Assembly: GCA_963682175.1 (NCBI GenBank)
Contig: OY821784.1
Coordinates: 23,603,621-23,667,620 of the forward strand
Reading direction: 5' to 3'
Source: Triglochin maritima
Lineage: Eukaryota; Streptophyta; Magnoliopsida; Alismatales; Juncaginaceae
Length of the DNA: 64,000 nt
The notes under the pieces: generated by a model
Seen by the model: only the letters and a program-made list of their open reading frames with translations
Databases searched by the model: none
What the model was told of the DNA's origin: nothing
Translations under genes and position numbers: made by a program
In this document: positions 11,359 to 21,547 of the stretch, in pieces
Numbering within the stretch: the first letter of the stretch is position 1
Layout: every line of letters begins with the position of its first letter

Positions 11359-11747
11359 TGCTAGCAGTCTACGATTCAATCTACAGGTTCAGAATTACCT
11401 TTGGTGGAGAGAACTTGTGGTAGCGGAATGGATCGGCGATCACCTCACGGAATCCTCTGGAGCACCGGTCGGTCTTCTACTCTCTTGGAGAAGAAGCACG
11501 AGTCCACAACCCAAGAGTCTACGGATTGGCTTGGTGGATGTGGAGGGACGAATGGGCGAGAGAGGGAGAGGGTGGCTAGGGTTAGGGTGGAGGCTAGGGT
11601 TTGCACACAAGAATTTGTCCATCTAGTGGGAGGCTCCCCTCCTTATATAGATGGCCCCACCCTAAACCCTAATGCGCAGCCAATGAGGGTGCACCATGTG
11701 TCAGTGCTTTGGGCAAACATCATCTTAATCCTTAGATTAATCCAATA
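11359..11747 (-). repeat. copia 3' LTR
   Basis: This 389-bp copy starts tgctagcagtctacg and ends attaatccaata on the plus strand (TATTGG...GCTAGCA in element sense, a mutated form of TGTTGG...CTAACA). Long open frames within it (for example 11401-11949) cross the LTR boundary and are not genes. Confidence 0.9.
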
Positions 11748-11759
11748 TGTCCCACTTGC
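11748..11759 (-). other. copia polypurine tract
   Basis: Read on the minus strand this is gcaagtgggaca, directly abutting the 3' LTR: the plus-strand DNA primer site. The purine run is short and interrupted, as in many plant copia elements. Confidence 0.7.
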
Positions 11760-13006
11760 ACAACAGCACGTCAACAACACGTCATCTTCTTTTGTGTCCC
11801 TGACACATACGTATATATCCCCGATACATACAATCATAAGATGGCAATGTGTCACCTCTTCATGTGTCCCTGACACATATGTATACATCCCTGATATATA
11901 CAACTATTTCTCTCTTCCAAGAATGCATCCACAATACGCAAGTCTCTGATCATGTATCCCTGATACAAGACCATATGTGTCCCCGACACATGTACTCTTC
12001 CGATCATACGGACAAATGGGTCGTGCGACCGGTGATGCACCTGCAATTTAGGAGTCTCAAACTAGAAACCTTACTAGAAGGCCAGAATGACAACATCCTC
12101 AAAAAAATAACAATTAAGCAGTCAAATGCACATCACTGTTCCCCAGGTTTACTCAGAAACTCACTTGACATGAAGGGTATCTCGATCCCTCGGAGAGAAT
12201 ACCTTCTTGTCCTCAAGGTACTTGCTACTGTATCCAATACAGTTGGGCCCAGCAAATACTTTTAGTGCAGTCGAGTCAAACCTTTCCCTTCGCCCCAGAC
12301 CACCATTACGCTCAGAGTTGACTCCTTTCCCGAAGATTCCTCTTTAGACCGAATCTCTCATGGTCATAGATAACATCCCAAAGTAGCCAGATCAACTCTT
12401 TGCTTCATGGTGTCGTCGAAGGTCACTGAGGGCAACTAAATGACAATCAAGTCTTGGACTCACACAGTGAAGGAGCAGGGATCCATCCTTTCACTTCGAA
12501 ATGGTCGCTCAGCACATGTTGTATGACAAACATGCTATGGTGGATCATACTGTACACAACAGTATGTCTCTCTCTCAACACCATACAAGTCTTAGTCCAG
12601 TCGCACCCCATCTGCGCCTGACCCGAGCTTCATCATTGTCGCCTTAACACCATACAGGTGTCACCTGGCGCCACATGTGATGCTCGCACTTGGCTTCTAT
12701 AGGTCACATGAATCGTGGGAACATTCATGTCAATCCTCACCAACATAGAGGATCTCATCTTGATTCCAAATCAAGGCGACTGTCCTATCATGAACTACTC
12801 TGGATCTATCATACAAGATCTCTTCATGATCAATCTCATCTCTGCTCGCTATCAAAAGCGCCAGAGGTGAATGCTCGTGTGAGTAAGCATTCTTCAGCCT
12901 ATTGACAGAATAATATTTTATGCTAGAACAACTACATCAACAAAACAGATATAGTTGAAAGGAAAAACACAATCACTCATAAAAGGAAGTTAGACATGCC
13001 AATACA
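11760..13006 (-). other. copia 3' noncoding region with hairpin cluster
   Basis: There are 1.25 kb between the RNase H stop and the PPT without coding signal. Between 11794 and 11990 there are about six short imperfect palindromes with a TCCC(C/T)GA centre, for example tgtgtccctgacaca (11794-11808 and 11863-11877), tgtatccctgataca (11953-11967) and tgtgtccccgacaca (11976-11990). I see nothing else in 12000-13006 beyond an ordinary mixed-composition sequence. Confidence 0.6.
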
Positions 13007-13788
13007 TCAAAGTCTGCGTAAGCCTAAGGACTTCACATGAGACACAAACGAGTCCTTAGCTATAGCCTTGGTAAGAGGGTCAGCTACCATAAGACTAGTA
13101 GATACATGTCTTAACACAACTTCCTTTCTCGCTATGATGTCCTTCACAAAATGATACCTAACTTGTATATGTTTGGTCTTTCCATGATATTTGGGGTCTT
13201 TCACATAACAAAGGGCAGCCATGCTGTCATAATAGACAATAACAGGCTCATCAGATGTCTCTACAAGCCCAGTATGTTGTAAGAACCTCCTCAACCAAAC
13301 TGCCTCCTGTACTGCTGCAGAGCATGCAACATACTCTGCTTCCATAGTCGACAGGGCTATACGAGTTTGCTTCTTGCTGGACCATTAGATGGCCCCATTA
13401 GCCAGCAAGAAAGCATAACCAGAGGTAGACTTCCTTTCATCAATGTCTCCAGCCCAATCGGCGTCACTATAGCCAATCAAGCGGAGATCTGATGCTTGGT
13501 AACACAACATGTAGTTACTCGTTCCTCTGAGGTATCTCATGATTCTCTTGACCGCCTTCTAGTGCTCCATGCTTGGGTTGGACTGGTATCAACTCACCAT
13601 GCCCACAGCATAACAAATGTCTGGCCTAGTACACATCATAGCGTACATAAGGCTTCCCACAACATTGGAGTATGGAACCTTGCTCATTTTGGCCTTCTCT
13701 TCAGGAGTCTCAGGATGCTTATCAAGGCTTATGTGCAAACCATTCTTAACAGGAGTGTCGATTGGTTTGCATTTGTCCATATGGTATT
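13007..13788 (-). pseudogene. copia RT C-terminus and RNase H
   Basis: On the minus strand 13788-13589 continues the RT (DKCKPIDTPVKNG, VVGSLMYAMMCTRPDICYAVG) from the break at the gypsy insertion. After frame breaks between 13588 and 13346, the segment 13345-13007 gives the RNase H end (EAEYVACSAAVQEAVWLRRFL, VYYDSMAAL, KTKHIQVRYHFVKD, LTKAIAKDSF). In copia elements this domain degrades the RNA strand of the hybrid. The catalytic Glu and the following Asp are visible. Stops near 13388 and 13561 make it a pseudogene. The codons at the right edge join those ending at 26358, giving continuity across the gypsy insertion. Confidence 0.9.
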
Positions 13789-14156
13789 TGATTGACATCA
13801 TTTCATGCTCATATTTGTATCTTATATCCATTATATTACACCTAAGCAATGCTACGTGACGAGTTTTATGTTTAGTTTTCAGGAATAAAGAGGTTTGAAG
13901 AGAAGAGCCATGAAAGGATCCAAAAGCAGGAAAAAGGACTTAATTGTGAGACCTGGGGACTAAGATGCAAGGGAGAAGGACCTGATCGTAAGACCGAAGG
14001 ACCTAAGAGCAAAACAGAATACTCCACACCATCATAGGGAGTATTTTACCAATTCGAGTCGGGTCGGAGCTCCAACAAGTCAAGTAACCGCATCAAAGAC
14101 CAACAATACCAGAAAGAAAAGCCCACAACAAATTCCAACACGATCCGAAGAGTTTG

Positions 14157-14196
14157 GACCGCCAATTGGCGGTCTTGGACCGCTAATTGGCGGTCC
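14157..14196 (+). promoter_or_regulatory. Twin palindromes in U3
   Basis: gaccgccaattggcggtc (14157-14174) is a perfect 18-bp palindrome, followed two bases later by ggaccgctaattggcggtcc (14177-14196), a 20-bp palindrome with one mismatched pair. They sit about 120-160 bp upstream of the TATA box and recur in the 3' LTR at 25164-25203. Their function is unknown; a dimeric transcription-factor site is the simplest idea. Confidence 0.7.
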
Positions 14197-14314
14197 ATAT
14201 TGCTCAGGATCTGTCGAAATTTCTCCTGGACTTGTATCAATGTGTGCTTAGTCTATTTTTTGTATTGGTTTAGTCCCACATCGGGGGATTGTCTAGGATT
14301 AGCTTTTTCCATGC

Positions 14315-14323
14315 TTATAAATA
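14315..14323 (+). promoter_or_regulatory. LTR TATA box
   Basis: The string ttataaata lies about 526 bp into the 5' LTR; the 3' LTR copy is at 25322-25330. RNA is expected to start about 30 bp downstream. Confidence 0.6.
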
Positions 14324-15357
14324 GAACTCTTCACCTCCCATTGTATCCATCTCTCTGTTTGGTAGCCACCTTCCCTACTAAGAGTGAAGCCTTGAAGCAA
14401 AACTCTGGTGGAGGAAGAGCTACTTGTAATTGAGTGAGTTAATAATAGAAGTTTTCCTTTAATTGTGTTGTTTCTCTCTTAGTTTAATTTCCTTTCATAT
14501 GTTTGCTTTGTTGCTTGTTTTATTTTATGCTTCTTTAATATTTCTTGCTTGATTAGTCTAACTTTCATTTCAGTATTATTCTTTCTTTTGCTAATATACT
14601 TAGTGTAATGAGTAGTGAGTAGTCCATCCCCATTTGGGGGGTGGAGAAATATGTGATATAATCATGTAGTGTATTAAGTGTGTGTTATTTTTATCCCTTG
14701 AGCATTATATGATTTCCATAACCATCTAATGGGTCTCCACTCTTATCTTTGATATGCTAATGCTCTTGAATGAAGCTTAGCTTATGCTTTGATTAGTGGA
14801 CCTATTTTATGGGGAATGATAAGGTTAGGATATGGATAGGAATTAATATTGGAAACACAACTTGTAGTGTATGAACTCTTGTTGCCTTTACCTTAGCTAA
14901 TGTCTTGTATGTTTTAATGATGTAGTCTTATCTTAATTCATGTGGAGGCATAGTAGGGTCTAGTCTTTATACTTGAGTTCATGTAGCTTCATTCCAACTA
15001 TTGTCTTGTATGTTTTAATGATGTAGTGAAATCTTAATTCATGTGGAGGGAAAGTTGGATGTAGTTTTATGATTTCATGCACTACATGTTGTGAAGAGCT
15101 TAATAGACACACACATACACTTCTTTATGTTCACATTATTTCTCTACCCCCTTTGGGGTTTAGTTTTATCGTTTCTTCTCCATCTCATTTCAGCTTTGTA
15201 GTTTAGTTAGTGTAACCAACCTTTCTCCCCTTTCTTTACCTCTCTCCTTCGCACAAACCAAGTGTCGACACACCTCCCAGTGGACGACCCGTATTTTCCA
15301 CCGCTTCAACGTGGTCGTGCACTTGCGGTAGAAATATAAAACGATCAATCAAGTTTT

Positions 15358-15375
15358 TGGCGCCGTTGCCGGGGA
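15358..15375 (+). other. Primer binding site (tRNA-Asp)
   Basis: The string tggcgccgttgccgggga is a full 18-base complement of the 3' end of plant tRNA-Asp, six bases after the LTR end. Confidence 0.92.
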
Positions 15376-16478
15376 GGTGCTATGTCCAGACCTTGGTTTG
15401 GACGATTCGAGGGGGTTTTAATTTTTTGTTTTCAGTTTGTCTTAGTTTCAAGGAACCAAAAGATCACGGGGAGGCGACTGGCGAAGTTGCAGGAAGAGAA
15501 AACCTAAACAGACCGCCAATCAGCGGTTGAAGACCGCCAATTGGCGGCCTGGTGAGAGTTTCTTGCCTTGTAATTTTTTCTGGTACTTAGTGTTCAAATT
15601 GGTGTTATCTGGGAGCCCTATTTTGCATGCTATGACTTCTGGTTTGCTCCCAGATCATTAATCACTCTTTAATCAACTTGGACCATAAAACTCAAAGCAA
15701 AAGATTAGACTTCTTGCCATCTAGGTCATGCACCATTGGTAGACCTTGCATGCATTTGTCTTTTCTTTGCTTTACATTTTGTCGTTGATTGCTGGCGTGA
15801 GGTACGTGCATCCACATCCCTCATTCATGCATGTTTCGTTCATGCATTAGTTAGTAAGGTGCATCGGGACAAGAGTGAGAGAGCGTTTGATTGGAGCGAT
15901 TGATTGCTAGATCTAGGATCAAATCGCTACTAAGGAGGGGTTGTCCCATAAAAGATAAGGTGGGGGATTTCATCACCCTTTCCTTGGCCCCAAAAATCAC
16001 TCTTAATAAAGCCTTAACTAAAAGCAAGTAGACATTGGCCCTAAGGAATTCGGACGCACTAGGAGATTAATCTAGTCGAGAGCGTCATGACCTAATCGGC
16101 GTTGCCTACGTTGTCGATAGTAGGAGGTACTGGATCTCCGGATCTGGTATCACTTGCTGGGCATTGTGGTCCTCGTTGTAGGGAGGTGAGGCGTGTCGAG
16201 GCTAGTGACCTCAAAGTTAGGCGTCGTCTAGCTTAAGGACCCATTGCCTTACATTGTTTGAGCCGTGCTTGCTAGTTAGGCTTCTTCCTGATCCCGTTAC
16301 CTACGCTAGCTTTAGGGTTTCTTCCCTTCTCCTCTGAGTCATCTTCTTCTCACCTTCTTCTGCGTTATAGTCTCCTCCCTTTTACACTCTCTGGTAGCGT
16401 TTTAGGGTCGAGTCGAGCACTTTTTGCGAGCTTAGCCTCGTGGTGGTGATAGTGGTCGACTCGAGAGTTTTTCTTGAG
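15376..16478 (+). other. gypsy 5' leader
   Basis: This is a noncoding leader of about 1.1 kb. It holds a second palindrome pair (15511-15528 and 15532-15549) like that in U3, and a purine block resembling the PPT (15951-15970, aaagataaggtgggggattt). Leaders of the same type occur at 3080-3881, 6791-7359, 8824-9954, 32345-33386 and, on the minus strand, 38208-39325. Confidence 0.75.
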
Positions 16479-17969
16479 ATGGATGGTTACATGGGCGACC
16501 ATACATATCATTGTTGCGACCAGGACGATTTTCCCTAGTACTCCGGACCCATGCAACCTGGGGTGGCTCAGACGAACACCCCGTATGGTTGGGATAATCC
16601 TCATTGTGTGACTGAGCAATCTTCATATTGGGGTAACATGAGAGAGGCACCGACTGCTAGACCACCATCTAGTTACGTCGGATCATATGTTGGTCATCAA
16701 ACTGAGACATTAGAAGAACCTTTGGCCTCTTTCGTGCATGTGGTAGATGACATGGGTGCACCGGTGGCTCCAGTAGTCGTACCGTGTCACTATTGTGGGT
16801 TGAGTGTTCATGATTTCGGGGAATGTCCTTATGTTCCCCCAGAGCCTGAGTATGAGCATACATTTTCCAAAAATGCTCATTATGACCATTACTCATCCGC
16901 GTACAATCCGAGAGTGATGGATTCGTGGGGAGACAATTCGTATTCAAATTCTTATACTTCATGTTCACCCCAGTATCCTCCTCCCGAATACCCAGAATTC
17001 TACCAACACCCCACTCCAAATCATTGGACTCATTCTCAGCCAATCAACACCCAACCTCAAAATTTCCCAAGCTCTGACTTGGACCTCATCGTTGACCGCA
17101 TACCTGATTCCTTGAAACAAACTTTCCTTACGTTCATGGAAACCACTCAACAGTCCATACAAAATATGACACTGCAAGTGAGTCAAATGTCGCAGCAATT
17201 ACGTGAACGTGAGGAGAGTGACATTTCATGTCAACATGACGATTCTTGTTTTGATATCGAACCACCACCACATCCACAAATTCAAAGCACAACCTTTCAA
17301 AGTCAAACTCCTAGTCAGTCTGAGGGACTTGGGGTTTCAATTCACGATCACTTAGTAGAGGATTCGATTCAAATTGAGAAAAACAAGGACAAAATTCATT
17401 ATGAGTAGGCACAGGATTGTGCCTTATCTTTTTGTCCCATGGCCCTTGAGCCACATGATCTTCATGTTGTGCGTCTTAAGGACTCACCTCTGGTGGAGCA
17501 AGAGCTCCCTAGTACCCTCAATTTCAAACAACCTGATGAGAGTTTGCCTCTCACTAGTGTTCCTGATCATCTTGGAAATGATGGAACATCAAACAACTAC
17601 ATTGCTCATGAGGGTATTAGGAGTTCCTTGGAGGATACTTTGGGTATGAGACCCAGTTCCTGTTCTCCTGGTGAGTTGGACATGCATAACGAGGTGCTTG
17701 ACCTCGTTCCGACCCACTAGCCTGTTGGTTGGAGAGTTTGGATTGATGATCATAACTTCAGTTCCGCAACGGGAGATATTTTTCTTCCGTTGCCCCTTAT
17801 TTCCGAAACTCTCGAGAGGTTCAAGCTCTTTCAGTTTGATCCTTTGAATGAGACGCCTTTGCGTCCAATTCATGAACCTCTCATTTCATCTGGTGCTCTT
17901 TGTGAAGGGGGCCCACGCATGCGTATTCTGGCCCCGCGTGGTGTCATGTTCCCTTTCCAAGTGCATTGA
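16479..17969 (+). pseudogene. Gag-derived zinc-knuckle gene with RT stub, three amber stops
   Basis: From ATG 16479 one frame of 497 codons runs to TGA 17969, broken only by TAG at 16536, 17406 and 17718. At the first two sites sister copies have sense codons (Ser at the second); at the third the minus-strand copy has Gln. There is no recognisable Gag core. Residues 103-116 form a C-x2-C-x4-H-x4-C zinc knuckle (CHYCGLSVHDFGEC), the nucleic-acid-binding part of Gag. A Tyr/Pro/Asn-rich segment and a helical stretch (residues 200-250) resemble the Athila Gag tail. From residue 415, PVGWRVWID...LPLPLISETLER resembles the start of gypsy RT. Protease, RNase H and integrase are missing. Copies of the same architecture lie at 36759-38207 (minus) and 41468-42901. 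Confidence 0.75.
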
Positions 17970-19406
17970 CCCACTCTGGAGGTTCCCATTTGATGTCTTT
18001 TGACAAATGAAGATGGGAACTTATGTTTGTACATAGTTATATATAAAAAAAAAGTTCAATAAAAGACTCCTTCAGTGAGCATCGATTGTTGTGAGCCCCA
18101 ACCCTTGTGTATTTGGGCTCCATTTCTTTCACGTATTTGTACCCTTTCTTTAGCATCTCACAGGTTTTGAGGGAATTTGGGTTGTGTCCATCAACATAGC
18201 CATACACTTCCCTTTGTACTTCACGTTGGTGAGATCTCTCCTTTTTCATGCATAAATCCATGTAGTATCTTGCTTGCATTCATTGAGGACAATGCATGAA
18301 GTAGGTGTGGGGGGGTGTTTTACGTGTGTACATAGTTGAGTCTTTTTCCTTTGATTTTGTTTTCTTTTGTTTGCATTGTTAGGGTCATGATAGTGTGCTG
18401 CATTTAATATCGATATATCTGCTTGCCATGATCCTTGGGTGACTTGTCTTCTTTTGCTTGCCTAGTGCTTCAAAATTTTCACATTTCTTTCAAAATCTTC
18501 ATGTGTTTTCGAAAGAAAATGTTTTGTGGGTTTTGCGTGTGTTTAGCATGTGCAAAACCGTTGAGAGGCAAAGTAAAAAGAAAGCTCCCAAAATTGTCTT
18601 GAACTTGATGCATTAGGATATCTAGTACGTGGCTTTAGGATTTATCGAGTCGTTAGGATGCACCCCAGTTTTCCTTTGGGGGTGGGTAATCATAGGGTTT
18701 CAGTGCTCACACATTCAAAGAAGTCCACCCTGAACCTAGTGAGTCAATAATTCGTGTTTGTTAATTTAGGAAGTTTGTTGTAGTCAAGGACCCTCTTAAT
18801 CTTGTTGTGAGACATTAGTGTAGGGGTTTTGGTTCATGTGTAGATAAGAAATAAGTGAGTAGATGTTCTCTCTTCTCGCACGGCACCTATCACTCGGGAA
18901 AGTAGGTCTGAGGGGACTTTGTGCCTGGTGCTTTCGAGTCATCTGACTTGAGATGCGCCGACCGAACTCCCGTTACACGGGTGGTAGGGATTGCCCTATG
19001 TGGAGATTTGGGGAAAGGTGTACGTGATAGTGTAAGTCCTCATGGGCAATGATGCACGAAACCTGACCCTGGGAGAATGAAGCTCCAACTAATAAAAAGA
19101 AAAATAAATATGTGAAAAGAGACAAAAAGAAAAAAATGGTAATGCAAATAAGAACCTTAATGGACCTTACACTTTGTATCACTTGAGGATCTTGAGGTTG
19201 TCCATGTCTTTTACTTAATTCCTTATTTAACTTGCACAAATGGTTTATTAGGCTAGGTGTGGACTGATTGCCTTTATAGAGTCGGCCCGTAGGATTACCG
19301 CGTCGAATGATCGACAAAATATTTCCAACGAGTCGAGTGTCTAGATTGAATAATGCATCTTGTTCGGATTTTGTGGGTATATCCGCTGAAAACCCTCAGG
19401 AGACTG
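17970..19406 (+). other. gypsy 3' UTR, left part
   Basis: This is noncoding. It matches 1-782, 35390-36758 (minus), 42902-43560 and 51384-52930 in blocks, including the run of short G tracts near 18300 and 18680. It is cut at 19406 by the gag-only element and resumes at 24629-24795. The imperfect target duplication is gagac (19402-19406) versus tagac (24629-24633). Confidence 0.75.
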
Positions 19407-20948
19407 TGGGGATCTTAAGGGGCCCTCTAGTGATCGTAATTAAACAAGATGTGGAATTAAAAACTAATTACGAACTAACAACTAATCATGCAAGGGTTAT
19501 TCTAAGAGATAGAGAACTTGCAAACCAACGTTGAAGTCGACGCCCGATTTAACGAGGTTCGGCACCCACCCCGGGTCCTAGTCCTCACTCACAAGCCCCG
19601 CTCGTCCCTCGAGCCTCGCTTGTGGTTTCCACTATCCGATCTCCGTTACCGGGCCGAGATCAACGCCTTTACAAACCCGAGCCTCGCGAACAACCTCGCC
19701 TCGCCCGTGTCTCCTCTCACAACCCGAGAGGGAGCTTCCTTGAAGCTATTACAACTCTTGTGATTTGGATGAAAGAATGGAATCACAACTCTTGCTAATG
19801 ACACTCTAACTTTGAGCACACTTGGATTATGATATGGATCTAGGAATACAAGTGGTGAAGTTTTGGCTTGAGTGTATAGGATTTGAGCTTTGAAGGTTTG
19901 GGAAAGATAGCACAAGGATACTTGATGTTTGGAGAGTGTAGTACTTGTGTTGTGCTTCTAATGAGGTCCTTATATAGGCTTCAAAGCTCTTAGAGTCGTT
20001 GGGGAGTGGGTGAGAAAGTTGACCCATGAAATGTGATGATGTGACAAAAGTTCGGGCAAAATTTGCACGCTCTTCGGTAGACCGTTAACCCAACGGATTA
20101 CCGAAGATGGTCATTTCGGTTTACCGAATTCTATTCGGTGAACCGCTCACTCAACTCCAGTAGCTCTCTAACTAGCAACCCTAATATAATTCGGTTTACC
20201 GAAACCTATTCGGTGAACCGTTCCAAACTGGACAGTAAGATTGGTAGGGTTTTGTTTATGCTAAGTTCGGTTGACCGTGTATACTTCGGTATACCAAAGT
20301 TTGCGCGGGTTTTGCGCTGACAAAGTGTGGGAGAATGGTTTACCAATAACGGTCAAGTTTAAATAGCCGTTGGTCTCCTAAAGCAATATGATTCGGTTGA
20401 CCGAATGAAGTTCGGTGTACCGAATATGGATAAGTCAATTTGGCTTTAGGTCAAGATTTAAATACGACCGTTGGAGCAAAGTCCAAAACCGGTCCAGGCT
20501 AATTCGGTCTACCGAAGGCGGTTCGGTATACCGAGGTGGTTATTCCAGGGAACACCTAAAGGATTCTACACGGTTGACCGCAAGGTGTTCGGTGGACCGC
20601 ACTCTACATGATTCGGTTTACCGAGTGGAGTTCGGTTAACCGTGGGGATACGGGACAGAATCCTAATGTGCTCAAGTTTACATTAATCCTTAGGACTCAA
20701 ATTATACTACATTACATATTGGTCCAAAGCTTGATTACATGTCTTGAGTCTTTATCTTCTTGTCCCCAAGCTCCTTAGCTTGATTCTTCATCAACCTATT
20801 AAGAATATCGCAAGTACACGAATATATATGCAATGCATGTATTCATGTTTGCTTACTTTGATTGTCTAGGTTGATTGATTAAATATAGATTAAGATTAGA
20901 TTACTTAATCATCAAAACTAAATAAAGATTAAGGCTAAAAAGCCAACA
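19407..20948 (-). repeat. gag-only element 3' LTR
   Basis: The plus-strand left end is tgtggggatcttaagg and the right end aaaagccaaca. A CpG-rich stretch lies at 19540-19760, and the segment 20073-20645 is packed with about sixteen imperfect palindromes of the TTCGGTNNACCGAA type. Small open frames here (19518-19763, 20138-20320, 20415-20639) are repeated exactly in the other LTR and are not genes. Confidence 0.93.
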
Positions 20949-21547
20949 ATCTCCCCCTTTTTGATGATGGCAAATCTATATCTTAATATTTTGAGTTCAA
21001 TTGTATTTCTCCCCTTTCTATATGTTTTGTTTCTTAACATATATGTAATCTATGCATTTACAAGATTTCTCCCCCTAACAACATGCATAGTTTATTTAAA
21101 ATTGAAGCTCATCTTAATTCTTCTCCCCCTTTGACATGAATCAAAAAGCAAACATTAAGCATTTGATGCAAAGGTAAAAGATATCTAATTCTCCCCCTTA
21201 ATTATATGATTTTGCAATTTTAGGCTCCCCCTATCAATTAGGCTAAATAGCAACAATGAGTATTAACAATTAAGTGCATTTCTATTATCCCTCTTAGCCT
21301 ATTTAACATCCATTTTACAATTTTACCTTTATGATTATGGATGTGGTATATGATATGCAATGAATAGGGTATAAGATATGCAATGAATTATATCATAAGA
21401 TATGTCTATTAAGCTCTAAAATTTAGATTAGAATCAATCAAAATTTATACCGTCGTGGCGCTTTGAATTGACTCAACCTGTATTCGGTGATGCAATGGGC
21501 TTTAAATTTTTCTTTGAAGCTCATCCGGTCACCACCGATTTCCTCCT
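20949..21547 (-). other. 3' noncoding region with multiple polypurine tracts
   Basis: The true PPT (aaaaagggggagat in element sense) is 20949-20962. The 600 bp beyond it to the gag end are AT-rich and hold further purine tracts of the same type, seen on the plus strand as ctcccccttt-like runs near 21009, 21069, 21122, 21193 and 21225. Repeated PPT copies are known from Sireviruses. There is no coding sequence and no trace of pol. Confidence 0.75.

Larger units (their letters stand above)
13789..15351 (+). repeat. gypsy 5' LTR
   Basis: It is 1563 bp long, with ends TGATTGA/TCAATCA. It carries a pair of palindromes (14157-14196), a TATA box at 14315 and the family closing block with the decayed inverted repeat around ccgcttcaacgtgg. 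It matches 24796-26357 almost base for base, and on the minus strand 33807-35364, 39350-40907 and 63228-64000. Confidence 0.95.

Noticed and set aside
11401..11949. 182-codon open frame
   Set aside because: It begins inside the copia 3' LTR and crosses into the 3' noncoding region; the 5' LTR copy (31886-32233) shares only the LTR part. No domain is visible.
15358..15375. Possible tRNA-Asp gene
   Set aside because: Only the 18 bases complementary to the tRNA 3' end are present; there is no cloverleaf. It is a primer binding site.
20073..20645. CRISPR-like array of short palindromes
   Set aside because: Repeats are degenerate, spacers have no constant length, the array lies inside both LTRs of a plant retrotransposon and no cas gene is present.
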